Below are positions 1 through 8,770 of a stretch of 64,000 nucleotides of DNA, piece after piece. Positions within the stretch are counted from its first letter, which is position 1; every line of letters starts with the position of its first letter. Source of the DNA: Roseateles noduli (GTDB taxonomy: Bacteria; Pseudomonadota; Gammaproteobacteria; Burkholderiales; Burkholderiaceae_C). The translations under genes were made by a program, and so were the position numbers. The DNA is taken from contig NIOE01000007.1 in the NCBI GenBank assembly GCA_002205125.1, positions 453,833-517,832 of the forward strand, in the 5' to 3' direction. The notes beneath the pieces were generated by a model. It searched no databases, had not been told where the DNA came from, and saw nothing but the letters and a program-made list of their open reading frames with translations.

Positions 1-29
1 GGGAGGAGGCGGCGGCGATGGAGGGTCAT
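1..29 (-). CDS. Possible N-terminus of an unidentified gene running off the left edge
   Basis: On the minus strand an ATG at 29 opens a frame that stays open to the window edge and begins MTLHRRRLL. It would lie 28 bases downstream of the dienelactone hydrolase stop, in the same direction, so it could be the next gene of that operon. There is no convincing Shine-Dalgarno sequence, and only nine codons are visible. The intervening DNA holds a short repeat of TCGATCAG. Function cannot be judged. Confidence 0.2.
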
Positions 30-57
30 GGGTTCAGGCGATGAGTCGATCAGTCGA

Positions 58-729
58 TCAGGCGAGGTGTTGCTTGAGGAAGTCCAGGGTGCGCGACCAG
101 GCCAGTTCGGCGGCGGCCTCGTCGTAGACCTCGGGGCGGGTCTTGTTGGAGAAGGCGTGGTCCGCGACGTAGCGGTGGATGACCGGGGCCTTGCCGCCCG
201 CCTTCATGCGGGCTTCCAGGGCGTCGACCTTCTCGGGCGTGCACCAGTCGTCGCGCGTGGCGAAGTGGCCGAGGAAGGGCGCGTCGATCTTGGCCGGGTC
301 GGCGAACTCGGCCGGCGGGATGCCGTAGTAGCAGACCGCCGCCTGCAGGTCCTTGAGGTTGACGCCGGCGAGGATGGTCAGCGCGCCGCCCATGCAGTAG
401 CCCATCACGCCGACCTGGCCGCAGCCGAGGTGCTCGCGCAGGTGGGTGAGGGCGCCTTGCAGGTCCTGCGTGGTGGCGTCGACGAAGTCCAGGCCGTCCA
501 TCATGTGGCTGGCCTCGTCCGCCGTGGCGGCGATGCGGCCGCGGTAGAGGTCGGGCGCGAGCGTCGTGATGCCGGCGGAGGCCAGGCGCTCGGCGATCTC
601 CTTGATGTGGGGTTTGAGGCCCCACCATTCCTGGATGAGGATCATGCCCGGCGCGCCGTCGCCGGCGCTGGCGAGATAGCCGCTGGTGGTGCCGCCGTCG
701 GGGCGGGCGAAGTCGATCATCTGGCCCAT
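58..729 (-). CDS. Dienelactone hydrolase family protein
   Basis: A cytoplasmic alpha/beta hydrolase of 223 residues, the usual size for this family, whose founding members open dienelactone rings in chlorocatechol degradation. The catalytic set is visible: nucleophile Cys112 in GYCMGG, Asp at 160-161 in ATRDDW, His191 in ADHAFS, and the family Glu34 in IQEWWG. The start at 729 is preferred because GGGAG lies six bases upstream; the frame stays open further upstream without a better start. No aromatic-degradation genes are nearby, so the true substrate is unknown; many chromosomal homologues have no assigned role. It is divergent from the DUF2157 gene. Confidence 0.9.
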   Translation of the reverse strand: MGQMIDFARPDGGTTSGYLASAGDGAPGMILIQEWWGLKPHIKEIAERLASAGITTLAPDLYRGRIAATADEASHMMDGLDFVDATTQDLQGALTHLREHLGCGQVGVMGYCMGGALTILAGVNLKDLQAAVCYYGIPPAEFADPAKIDAPFLGHFATRDDWCTPEKVDALEARMKAGGKAPVIHRYVADHAFSNKTRPEVYDEAAAELAWSRTLDFLKQHLA

Positions 730-833
730 GTGGAACTCCCAGTGCGAGAACGGAGGATGAGAGGAAGAATCGGCTCCCTCGAAGAACATCGCCGACGACC
801 CCTGCGGGCGGTCGCATCCTGAGGGAGGAACCC

Positions 834-1784
834 GTGAGTCTGCACGAGCAGTTGTACCAATGGACGGCCAGTCAGGGCCTGGATGCGACCAGCGCACGGC
901 GCTTGCGGGCGCTCAGCGGCATCGATGATCCGCCGGGCGATCCGTGGACGCCGCTGCGCCGCGGCGCGGGCGCGCTGGCGGCAGGGTTGATCGGGTTCGG
1001 GCTGATCCTGTGGGTCGCGGCGAACTGGGACGACTTCGGGCGGTTCATGCGCTTCGGACTGTTGCAGGCGGTGCTTGCAGTCAGCCTGATCGCGGCGGCA
1101 ATGCTGCGTCCGTGGCGCGCACCGCTGGCGTTGGTGGCCTTCCTGACGCTGGGCGGCCTGCTGGCCTTCTTCGGACAGACCTATCAGACGGGCGCGGATC
1201 CCTGGCAGCTGTTCGCGCTGTGGGCGGCGCTCGGGCTGCCGATCGCGTGGGCGTCGCGCTCGGACCTCGCGTGGACGCCCTGGGCGCTCGTGGTGGCGAC
1301 CGGGATCGGCCTGTGGATGGAGACCTTCGGCGGGCATTCGTGGCGCTTCGACGCGTCCACGGTGCCGGTGCATGCGATCGGCTTCGTCGCCTACGGCGTG
1401 CTGTGCGCGGGACTCGCGCTGCGGCCCGCCGCGGCGACGCAGCCGTGGGCGTGGCGGCTGGCGGTGCTGGCGTCGGTGATCGCGGTGTCGGGAACGGCGC
1501 TGGGCGGACTGTTCGCGAGGGACGTGGCGCCGCAGTTCTTCCTCGGCCTCGGGGTGATGACTGTCGGCCTCGTGCTGGCGTGGCGACGCGGCGAGGTCTA
1601 TGCGATGAGCGCGCTGGCGCTGGCGGTCGACACCTTGCTCGTAGCGGGATTCGCGCGCTGGATCGCTGATGGGAAGTGGGACGTTGGCGGCTACTTCCTG
1701 ATCGCACTGGTGGCGTGCGCGCTGCTGGCTGGCAGCGTCGGCCTGATCATGCGGCGCCTGCGCGACGTGGAGGCGAGGGCATGA
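834..1784 (+). CDS. DUF2157 domain membrane protein
   Basis: A 316-residue protein with a soluble N-terminus of about 45 residues followed by roughly eight hydrophobic segments. The signature GQTYQTGADPW near residue 120 and the segment just before it are typical of DUF2157. The start is a GTG with GGAGG six bases upstream. Its stop overlaps the start of the next gene (ATGA at 1781-1784), so the two are almost certainly co-translated. DUF2157 and GDYXXLXY proteins are commonly neighbours or fused; their biochemical function is not established, and none is claimed here. Confidence 0.88.
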   Translation: MSLHEQLYQWTASQGLDATSARRLRALSGIDDPPGDPWTPLRRGAGALAAGLIGFGLILWVAANWDDFGRFMRFGLLQAVLAVSLIAAAMLRPWRAPLALVAFLTLGGLLAFFGQTYQTGADPWQLFALWAALGLPIAWASRSDLAWTPWALVVATGIGLWMETFGGHSWRFDASTVPVHAIGFVAYGVLCAGLALRPAAATQPWAWRLAVLASVIAVSGTALGGLFARDVAPQFFLGLGVMTVGLVLAWRRGEVYAMSALALAVDTLLVAGFARWIADGKWDVGGYFLIALVACALLAGSVGLIMRRLRDVEARA

Positions 1785-3445
1785 GCGGCGTCGAGTGGAT
1801 CGACCAGGCCCGCGCGGAGGGGCTCGCGCCCGCGGCCCCATCCGAAGTGCCACGGCCCTGGCCCGTCGTGCTGCTGACGGCGCTGGGCGCCTGGCTGGCC
1901 GCCGTGCCGTTCCTGGCCATGTTCTTCGCGCTGTTCGGCTCCGCCATCGAGCGCGAGGGCGTCGGCTACTTCTTCGGCGTCTCGTTGATCGTGCTCTCGG
2001 TGCTGATGCTGCGCTCTCGCGGGATCGCGCTGTTCCTGGAACAGGCCGCCGTGCCCCTGCTCATCACGGGGCTGGTGCTGCTGTTCTTCGCGTTGGGGAA
2101 AGACCTGCCCCCCGCAGGACTCGATGTCGTCGCGCTGCTGCTCGGTGTCGGGCTGGTCCTGCTGCTGAACGCGTCGTGGATGCGGGTGCTGCTCGGGGTG
2201 GCGATGGCGGCGCCGGTGGCGCACCTCGGCCATCTGGTGTTCAAGGAAGTGTTCTCGCTCACCTGGTACGAACGGCATGGCGGGATCGGCTGGGCGTTGG
2301 CCACGCTGTTGCTGCTCGTGGGCGTGGTCTTGCTGGTGCTGCAGCATCAGGTCGGACGGCGCGCGCCGTCAGCCCGTCGGGCTGCGTTGCTCGAACCGGT
2401 GCTGACCGGCTGGTGGGTGGCGGTGCTTGCCGCTTTTGCCATGGCGGCGGGCTGGTCGTTCGCGGCGGGCGGAGCACTGGGAAGTCTCTTCCGGGGCGCG
2501 ACGCCGGGACTGGCGGCATCGGACGCGACGTTGATCTGGGCGTCGAGGATCGTGTCGGCGCTGCTGATGGTGGTCGCGACTGCGTGGCTGTGGCGTCGGT
2601 GGCGTCCTGCGGGCTCAGCGCGCCTGGCGCCGCCGCTGCTGGTGCTGTTGGCGCTTGCCGCGCTGATGCCGGCGCTCGGCGGCATCCTGCTGGTGCTGGC
2701 GCTCATGGCGTCGACACGCCGCTGGCGCCTCGCTGCGCTGGCGGGCGCTGCGGCCGTGTGGGCCATCGGCGCGCTGTACTACGAATGGCAATTGCCGCTC
2801 GCGCACAAGTCGCTGGCGCTGGTCGCGGCGGGCGCGGTGCTGGCAGCGTGGGTGCGATGGCTGGCGTGGCATCCAGCCCAGTCATCAGCGGAAGAGGGCG
2901 CTCGTCCGGTACTCGCGCTACGCGGTGCGAGGGCGCTGCTGCTCGGCGCGGGTGTGCTGGCGCTGGTCCTCGTGAACGTCCTGATCGCCGCGCGTGAGCG
3001 GACGATCGCCGAAGGCCGGCCGATCTTCGTGAAGCTCGCGCCGGTCGATCCGCGCTCGCTGATGCAGGGCGACTACATGCGCTTGAGCTACGAGCTGCCG
3101 TCCGTCGGCGGGCGCAATCGTGCGGGAGCGTTCGACTGGACCCCACGCGCGGGAGACGCGCCGCCGTTGTGGGGCCGTCGGCCGCAACTCGCTGCGGTGA
3201 TCGATGCGCGCGGCGTCGTGCAGTCGGCGAGAGCCCTCGATCCCGGCGAAGCGCCTCCGGCCGGCACGCAACTGCTCGAACTTACGCCCAAGGACGGCCG
3301 ATGGACCTTCGTGTCCGATGCCTGGTTCTTCAAGGAAGGCGAGGCCGAACGCTGGCAGCCGGCGAAGTACGGCGAGTTCCGCGTGACGCCCGAGGGCAAA
3401 GGCCTGCTGGTGCGGGTGGTGGGGGAGGATCTGAAGCCGTTGTGA
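1781..3445 (+). CDS. DUF4401 / GDYXXLXY domain membrane protein
   Basis: A 554-residue protein. After a short cytoplasmic start (MSGVEWIDQARAEG) about 12 hydrophobic segments follow (DUF4401-like, residues about 25-400). The C-terminal soluble domain has the defining motif GDYMRLSYELP at residue 430. In many genomes the DUF4401 and GDYXXLXY parts are separate genes; here they are fused. The start ATG at 1781 overlaps the preceding stop by four bases. The membrane topology suggests an integral membrane complex with the DUF2157 protein, but the role is unknown. Confidence 0.88.
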   Translation: MSGVEWIDQARAEGLAPAAPSEVPRPWPVVLLTALGAWLAAVPFLAMFFALFGSAIEREGVGYFFGVSLIVLSVLMLRSRGIALFLEQAAVPLLITGLVLLFFALGKDLPPAGLDVVALLLGVGLVLLLNASWMRVLLGVAMAAPVAHLGHLVFKEVFSLTWYERHGGIGWALATLLLLVGVVLLVLQHQVGRRAPSARRAALLEPVLTGWWVAVLAAFAMAAGWSFAAGGALGSLFRGATPGLAASDATLIWASRIVSALLMVVATAWLWRRWRPAGSARLAPPLLVLLALAALMPALGGILLVLALMASTRRWRLAALAGAAAVWAIGALYYEWQLPLAHKSLALVAAGAVLAAWVRWLAWHPAQSSAEEGARPVLALRGARALLLGAGVLALVLVNVLIAARERTIAEGRPIFVKLAPVDPRSLMQGDYMRLSYELPSVGGRNRAGAFDWTPRAGDAPPLWGRRPQLAAVIDARGVVQSARALDPGEAPPAGTQLLELTPKDGRWTFVSDAWFFKEGEAERWQPAKYGEFRVTPEGKGLLVRVVGEDLKPL

Positions 3446-3470
3446 GCCTGGCTTCCGGGGCCCAACCTTG

Positions 3471-3530
3471 AATCGCCTCACCCCGTGAGGTGATTAGCTC
3501 GCCTAATCGCCTCAAATCTGATGCGATTAG
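3471..3530. repeat. Chain of interlocking inverted and direct repeats
   Basis: Three inverted repeats share arms. The first is AATCGCCTCAC, CCC, GTGAGGTGATT (3471-3495, one mismatch). The second is GATTAG, five bases, CTAATC (3492-3508). The third is CTAATCGC, 12 bases, GCGATTAG (3503-3530). The block AATCGCCTCA also occurs twice as a direct repeat (3471 and 3505). It lies between two convergent genes, so it could serve as a bidirectional terminator, but there is no T-run. Confidence 0.55.
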
Positions 3531-3557
3531 CGTCGTCCGTTCGCCTCGCGACCGAAA

Positions 3558-3827
3558 TCAGCCCTCGTTCAGCCCTTCCGGCTCCCCGCCATCCACCATC
3601 AGGTCGATGAGTTCCTTCAGGAACGCGAGGGCTTCCTCGGAGGTGGCAAAGTAGTACTCCCCGCCGAGGTCGGCGGCGTCGCCGTCCGGGCCGACGTGGA
3701 CGACGGACCAGCCTTCCGCGCCGCCCCCGATCGCGCAGATCCCGAAACTGCCGGGTGCCAGGTCTCTCGCAGATCCGGCGGTGACGAAGATGTCCTTGCC
3801 CCGATGGGCGAAATAACGTTTGAGCAC
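3558..3827 (-). CDS. Hypothetical protein, about 89-96 residues
   Basis: A small acidic, Gly-rich protein with no family I recognise. It reads through FVTAGSARDLAPGSFGICA and ends with an amphipathic helix-like stretch (SEEALAFLKELIDLMVDGG) and EPEGLNEG. No ATG is available. A GTG at 3827 or a TTG at 3848 could start it, and neither has a Shine-Dalgarno sequence; with the TTG start it would overlap the divergent DUF427 gene by ten bases. Codon use (strong G/C at third positions) and the frame's fit between neighbours favour a real gene. It may be co-regulated with the DUF427 gene. Confidence 0.5.
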   Translation of the reverse strand: MLKRYFAHRGKDIFVTAGSARDLAPGSFGICAIGGGAEGWSVVHVGPDGDAADLGGEYYFATSEEALAFLKELIDLMVDGGEPEGLNEG

Positions 3828-3838
3828 GAGGAGTTGGA

Positions 3839-4120
3839 ATGAAGGCAATCTGGAACGGCGAAGTCATCGCCGAAAGCGACGACACCGTGGTGGTCGAGGG
3901 AAATCATTACTTCCCCGTCGCCTCGCTGAAGCGCGAGTTCACCACGTTCAGCAATCACCGCACGTCCTGCCCCTGGAAGGGCCAGGCGCACTACTTTAGC
4001 CTCATGGTCCACGGCGACATGAACCCGGACGCCGTCTGGTATTACCCGGAACCCTCCGAGGCCGCCGCCGAGATCAAGGACCGCGTCGCCTTCTGGAAAG
4101 GCGTCCAGGTCACCGAGTGA
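3839..4120 (+). CDS. DUF427 domain protein
   Basis: A 93-residue single-domain protein. The sequence MKAIWNGEVIAES, then NHYFPVASL, CPWKGQAHYFSL and AVWYYPEP, matches the DUF427 family, a small beta-rich fold found alone or in tandem in many bacteria. Biochemical function is unknown. The start is set by GAGGAG four bases upstream of the ATG. It converges on the lipoprotein gene; an ACCGGC/GCCGGT hairpin (4130-4145) lies just after its stop. Confidence 0.88.
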   Translation: MKAIWNGEVIAESDDTVVVEGNHYFPVASLKREFTTFSNHRTSCPWKGQAHYFSLMVHGDMNPDAVWYYPEPSEAAAEIKDRVAFWKGVQVTE

Positions 4121-4240
4121 CCGGACTTCACCGGCTGTCGCCGGTCGGCACCGGCCCGGACCTCACGGTCCCGCAGGCCGATGCCCGGATCGCGCCGCGC
4201 GGCTTCCCAGCCGACGGCGCGACCCCCTGCGATCAAGCGA

Positions 4241-5221
4241 TCACAGGTACAGGCGGATGATCTGCGCCGTCCAGATCGCTTCCTTGCTGCTGTCGCCGGT
4301 CTCCCAGCGCTTCAGTTCGGCTTCCAGGTAGCTGCGCGATTCCGGCGTGCCCAGGTCGCCGATGGACTTCAGCGCCATCGCGCGGTCCGCCCAGACGCCG
4401 TCGCGACGCTCGTACAGCGTCTTCAGCATGCCCATCTGGCCGGTCGCGCCCAGCGTGCCGACCGACGAGATCGCAGCCAGTCGCACGTACTCGTCGCCGT
4501 GACGGGTCAGCTCGACGATGCGGTCCACCGCCTTCGGGCTGTTGCTGAAGCCCAGCGCGTAGACGTCCAGGTAGGCGTCGCCGGCCAGCTTGTCGCCGGT
4601 CAGCTTGTCCAGCAGGCGCTGTACTTCCGCATCGCTGGCCTTCCAGCCGTAGGCCTGCGCGGCGATCTTGCTCGCCAGCTCCTTGACGGCCAGGCTCAGC
4701 GGCTGGTTCATCGTCGGCTCGATGACTTCCTCGAAGCTCCACACCGGCACCTTGCCGCGCTTGACGAAGCTGGTCACGCGCTTCTTGCCCGACGGCGTGT
4801 CGATGTCGGCCGACAGGTAGGTGAAGGTCACGAACGGCGAGAAGCCGTTGGAGCGGTGGTTCAGCATCCGGAAGGTCTGCAGCGACAGCGCCGGCTGGCC
4901 GGTCTCGCCCGTCTTGACCTTGGCGTTGATGCCGCGCGAGGCCAGTTCCGCCTGCAGCGTCTCCGCCAGGAACACCGGGGCCTGGATCGGACCTTGATCG
5001 GTGCGCAGGCCGGCGGGCAGGATGCCGGTGCTGAAATCGCGCTCGGCGCCCTTGCGCAGGTCCACCACGGTGATGGTGGTGTCGGCCGGCGCCTGGCCGG
5101 TGCCCTTCAGGCCGGACGGCGCCGGCGTCTTCACGAGATAGCTGGCCGGCGCGCAGGCGCTCAGCAGGGCCGCCAGGCCGACGGCGCCCAGCGCGCGCCA
5201 GGCTGAAGAAATGCGGGTCAT
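4241..5221 (-). CDS. HEAT-repeat lipoprotein
   Basis: A 326-residue exported protein. The N-terminus MTRISSAWRALGAVGLAALL leads into SAC, a lipobox with the lipidated Cys at about residue 22, so it is probably anchored in the outer membrane facing the periplasm. The middle is a beta-rich region containing LRKGAERDFSTGIL. The C-terminal third (about 210-320) has helical HEAT-like repeats, for example HGDEYVRLAAISSVGTLG and ALKSIGDLGTPESRSYLEAE. Such repeats usually bind other proteins. No enzymatic motif is seen. The next gene on the same strand upstream, mltA, starts well apart and this gene is probably its own unit. Confidence 0.8.
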   Translation of the reverse strand: MTRISSAWRALGAVGLAALLSACAPASYLVKTPAPSGLKGTGQAPADTTITVVDLRKGAERDFSTGILPAGLRTDQGPIQAPVFLAETLQAELASRGINAKVKTGETGQPALSLQTFRMLNHRSNGFSPFVTFTYLSADIDTPSGKKRVTSFVKRGKVPVWSFEEVIEPTMNQPLSLAVKELASKIAAQAYGWKASDAEVQRLLDKLTGDKLAGDAYLDVYALGFSNSPKAVDRIVELTRHGDEYVRLAAISSVGTLGATGQMGMLKTLYERRDGVWADRAMALKSIGDLGTPESRSYLEAELKRWETGDSSKEAIWTAQIIRLYL

Positions 5222-5359
5222 GGGATCTCCCTCGAGGAATCGGTATGGATGTTGTCGCGCGGTCCGATCGCACAGGAAAACCCGAACGTTCGCATCGCGG
5301 CGCGCGATCCTAGCGTCGGCCGTACGGCCTTGCCATCCCCCTCGCTGGGTAAGACGGGG

Positions 5360-6538
5360 TCAGCTGTTGCGCGGCCACAGCACCCACAGGCGCAGCGGCT
5401 GCTTCATCCGGCCGGCCTGGGCCTCGGCCTGCTCGCCCCAGCCCCAGAAGTAGTCCGCCCGCACCGCGCCGACGATCGCCGCGCCGGTGTCCTGCGCCAT
5501 CACCAGCCGCCGCATCGGCGTCGTCGACAGCGGCTCGGTCGTGTCCAGCCAGACCGGCGTGCCGTAGGGGATGCTGGCCTTGTCCACCGCGATCGAGCGA
5601 CCCGGCGTCAGCGGCACGCCCTGACCCCCGCGCGGGCCGACCGCCAGGTCGGGCAGAGGCTCCTCGCGGAAGAAGACGTAGCGCGGGTTGGCCCACATCG
5701 CTTCCTTGAGCCGCTGAGGATTGCGCCGGCCCCAGTCCTTGATGCCGGGCCAGGAGGCCTCCGTGGCGCGCAGCTCGCCTTGCGCGATCAGCCACTGGCC
5801 CATCGAGCGGTAGGGCTGCTCGTTGTGCGCGGCGAAGGACAGCCGCACCCAGCGGCTGGAGCCGTCACGCTCGGTCACCCGCAGCCGGCCGCTGCCCTGG
5901 ATCTGCATCACCAGCGCATCCAGCGGATCCTGCACCCAGGCCAGGCTGAGCCGGGACAGCGCCGCGTTGCTCTCGATCTGCTGGCGCGTGTCGTAGGGCT
6001 TGCGCTGCGGCAGGTCCAGCGGCGGCGCCAGCAGCGGGACGCGGAACTCGCCCTGCGACTGGCGGCGCGCGGCGAGTTCCGGCTCGTAGTAGCCGGTGGC
6101 CACGCCTTCGCGCTGGCCTTCCAGCGACTCGACGCGATAGGGCTGCAGCCGCTTCATCAGCCAGACCATCGCGTCCCAGTCGCCGCCCGGCTTGTAGGCG
6201 CGAGCCTGCGCGCAGATCGATGTCCAGCCGGGCATCGGTTTCTCGCAGCCGCGCAGCAGGGCGGGCCACCACTCCAGCGCGCGGTCCTGGCCCCAGCCGG
6301 GCAGCTCGTTCCACAGCGCCGCGACCCATCGGGAGCGTTCGCGCTGCAGCACGCGACGGCCGGCGCTGTCATCCTGGCCGTTGAGCAGCTTCTCGGGATC
6401 GATCGTCGATTCCGCCGCGACGGCGTCGGCGCCGACGAGGACCGCGGACAGGCCGGCGGTCATGCCGCCCAGCGCGCCTAGAATCGCCAGCGCCGCGCTC
6501 CAGCGGCGAGTTCTGCAACGGATCGGACCACGAATCAT
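5360..6538 (-). CDS. mltA: Membrane-bound lytic murein transglycosylase A
   Basis: Cleaves the MurNAc-GlcNAc bond of peptidoglycan to give 1,6-anhydro products during wall turnover. The 392-residue protein has a signal sequence ending near ADAVAA-ES, with no lipobox Cys, so it may be soluble periplasmic rather than lipid-anchored. The MltA domain is clear (ATGYYEPELAARR, QIQGSGRLRV, AAHNEQPYRSMG), followed by the 3D domain with its conserved Asp residues (VMAQDTGAAIVGAVRADYFW). The start at 6538 was chosen because the signal peptide begins there, although no strong ribosome site is seen. It shares the palindrome CATG with the divergent small gene. Confidence 0.93.
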   Translation of the reverse strand: MIRGPIRCRTRRWSAALAILGALGGMTAGLSAVLVGADAVAAESTIDPEKLLNGQDDSAGRRVLQRERSRWVAALWNELPGWGQDRALEWWPALLRGCEKPMPGWTSICAQARAYKPGGDWDAMVWLMKRLQPYRVESLEGQREGVATGYYEPELAARRQSQGEFRVPLLAPPLDLPQRKPYDTRQQIESNAALSRLSLAWVQDPLDALVMQIQGSGRLRVTERDGSSRWVRLSFAAHNEQPYRSMGQWLIAQGELRATEASWPGIKDWGRRNPQRLKEAMWANPRYVFFREEPLPDLAVGPRGGQGVPLTPGRSIAVDKASIPYGTPVWLDTTEPLSTTPMRRLVMAQDTGAAIVGAVRADYFWGWGEQAEAQAGRMKQPLRLWVLWPRNS

Positions 6539-6656
6539 GGGCGTGATTTTGCTGGAGGCGCTCGGCGCCCTCGCGCTGCTCGTCTTCATTGTCTGGTGGA
6601 CGATGTTCTCCGGTCGCAAGGGCGGCGAACGGCCTGACGACAGCGACGCCGCCTGA
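6537..6656 (+). CDS. Small single-span membrane protein (39 residues)
   Basis: The frame begins MGVILLEALGALALL and continues VFIVWWTMFSGRKG, giving one hydrophobic helix followed by a basic, then acidic tail (GERPDDSDAA). This is the composition of a genuine small inner-membrane protein with a cytoplasmic C-terminus, and I have the impression that similar short proteins occur beside mltA in related genera. Its ATG (6537-6539) overlaps the mltA start codon on the other strand (6538-6536) within CATG. The ribosome-binding site is weak. Function unknown. Confidence 0.6.
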   Translation: MGVILLEALGALALLVFIVWWTMFSGRKGGERPDDSDAA

Positions 6657-6706
6657 GCGGCGCCGCGCCGGGGCTCCTGAGTGCCTGAGCGCTTGTTCGC
6701 CCTGCC

Positions 6707-8770
6707 TCAGCCCTTGGGCGGCACGAGGAAGCTCATCGGCTGACGCCGCATCCGTGCCCAGATCGCCGCGCGCACGCGCTTCTGATCGGCGAGCCGGATC
6801 CCGCGCGAGCGCAGCGCCACCTTGAAGGCCAGGAAGAAGCTGACGCCCACGTTCAGCACGCCGGTGCCCAGGATGCTGATGACGCAGAGCCAGAACGGCC
6901 AGTGCTTGAGGACGTCGAGTCCGAGCGCGCCGGCCGCCGCGGCCAGCTGACCGGTCGACAGCGTCACGTGCCTGACCTCGATCGGCAGGCCGAAGAAGCC
7001 CAGCAGCGCCGGCACCAGACCGAGCATCAGGCCCAGGCTGATGTTGGCGGTCAGTCCGGAGATGTTGTCGCGCCACCAGCGCGACCAGCGCGCCGCCCGG
7101 CTCGCGCCCAGGCGCGCGACGATGCGCGGGTTCCAGGCGATCGCGCTGTCCAGGCGGTGGAAGACGAACCAGTTCTCCACCCAGCCCGCGATCAGGCTGG
7201 ACGCGAACAGCAGCACCCCGGTGAACGCGGCGAAGAACAGCGACGGTCCCAGCACCGTCAGCGAATGCAGCACGTGCTCGGCCTCCTTCACGCCGACCAG
7301 CGGCTGGCCGAAACTCAGCCAGGCCGCCAGCTGGACGATCAGCACCACCGGCGCGGCCAGCGCGAGGTTGCCGAGGATCCCCGCCGTCTGCGACCGGAAC
7401 AGGTGCGCGACCTCGTCGACGAAGGCCTGCAGACCGGTCTCGCTGTCGATGTGGCGGAGCTTGTCCGCGAGGGCCGGCGCGGTCATCGCCGGCTGCTTGG
7501 TCGCGACGGTCCAGTGCAGCAGCAGGATCAGCACGAAGCTGCCCGCGTAGTTCACGCCCGCCCAGAAACCGCCCCAGAACGCGGACAGGCCCAGCGCCAT
7601 GATCGCGAACTTCATGAAGGTCGTGCCCGCGATCACGAGCCCGCCGCCGCCGGCGCGGCGCAGCATGTCGCCGTATTCCTCGCGGTTGCGGGTGATGTAG
7701 TGCTCGCCGGTCTCGGCGCTGCGTTCCGCGACCTTGCGCGCCAGCAGCGAATAGTGCCGCGCGAACAGCGTCCGAATGCTGCGGCGGTCGTGCACGACGG
7801 CGACCAGCGCCGCCACCAGACGGAGCAGCTCGCGCTGCGGGTGATCCGCCAGCAGCACGGCGAGCAGGTCCTCGACGCGGCGCAGCCGCGCCTGCATCTG
7901 CTCGACGCCGAACATCAGGTCCACCGAGACGCCGTGCTCCTCCAGGTGATCCGGCACGGAGCGCACCGCCGCCCGGCATTCGTCCAGCAGGCCGCGCAGG
8001 TACTGCAGCCGGCCGGGCAGGGCGGCCCGGTCGTGTTCGACGAGGGCGTGCTCGACCTGCTCCCACGCGGTGGCGAGGTTGCGGAACGGGCGCCGCGCCA
8101 GCAGTTGCGGATCCATGCGCACGCGCAGCGCGCCGGACAGGCCGGCCGAGCGCACCGAGCTCACGAGGACCGTGATCGCGGCGCGCATCTCCTCGCGCCA
8201 GTCGCCTTCAGGCGCGCCGGCGAAGAGCAGGCCCAGCCGCTCCAGCAGTTCGTCGTCGACGGCGGCGATCCACTGCTCGTCGGCCTCGTGCGGGAACAGC
8301 AGTTCGAACAGTTCGGACAGGTCCTTCGTGTCCGCGCTCAGCGGCAGCAGGCGCCGGCGCAGGCGGCCGAGGAATTCGTTCCACAGCGCCATGCGCGGCG
8401 CGAAGCCGACTTCCGCGAACAGGCTGATCGCGTCGACGTCGGCCCACACGCTGGCGATGACCTCGGCGAAGGCCTTCGCGTGGTCCGGATGGCGCTCCAG
8501 CATGCGGAGCAGGTACTTGAGGCGACGGATCGGCAGCGGCGCGGACGGCGAGGGCGCCGTGGCAGCCGCGGGTTCGTCACCGGGAGTCGGTGCGGTCGCG
8601 GTGGTCGTGCTCGCAGGTGCGGCGGCTGCCGGCGCCCGGTCGTCCTTGAGCGGCGCGTGGCGCAGCCACTCGATCAATCGCACCAGCCAGAGGTTGCGCG
8701 CGGCGAGCGGCGCCTGCGGATGCGCCGCGTTCAGCAGCGCGGTGAGGTCCCAGCCCTGGCGACGGAACAT
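6707..8770 (-). CDS. Gcr/SpcR-type 'site-specific recombinase' membrane protein
   Basis: A 687-residue protein of the family named after a gonococcal 'site-specific recombinase' (Gcr). The N-terminal half is soluble and helical; an Ala/Pro/Thr-rich linker lies at about residues 55-85. The C-terminal half (about 370-670) has several membrane segments, such as FMKFAIMALGLSAFWGGFWA and AAPVVLIVQLAAWLSF. No recombinase catalytic motif (Tyr or Ser type) is visible, so the historical name is doubtful. Its ATG overlaps the apaG stop (TGATG at 8768-8772), indicating translational coupling. Confidence 0.85.
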   Translation of the reverse strand: MFRRQGWDLTALLNAAHPQAPLAARNLWLVRLIEWLRHAPLKDDRAPAAAAPASTTTATAPTPGDEPAAATAPSPSAPLPIRRLKYLLRMLERHPDHAKAFAEVIASVWADVDAISLFAEVGFAPRMALWNEFLGRLRRRLLPLSADTKDLSELFELLFPHEADEQWIAAVDDELLERLGLLFAGAPEGDWREEMRAAITVLVSSVRSAGLSGALRVRMDPQLLARRPFRNLATAWEQVEHALVEHDRAALPGRLQYLRGLLDECRAAVRSVPDHLEEHGVSVDLMFGVEQMQARLRRVEDLLAVLLADHPQRELLRLVAALVAVVHDRRSIRTLFARHYSLLARKVAERSAETGEHYITRNREEYGDMLRRAGGGGLVIAGTTFMKFAIMALGLSAFWGGFWAGVNYAGSFVLILLLHWTVATKQPAMTAPALADKLRHIDSETGLQAFVDEVAHLFRSQTAGILGNLALAAPVVLIVQLAAWLSFGQPLVGVKEAEHVLHSLTVLGPSLFFAAFTGVLLFASSLIAGWVENWFVFHRLDSAIAWNPRIVARLGASRAARWSRWWRDNISGLTANISLGLMLGLVPALLGFFGLPIEVRHVTLSTGQLAAAAGALGLDVLKHWPFWLCVISILGTGVLNVGVSFFLAFKVALRSRGIRLADQKRVRAAIWARMRRQPMSFLVPPKG

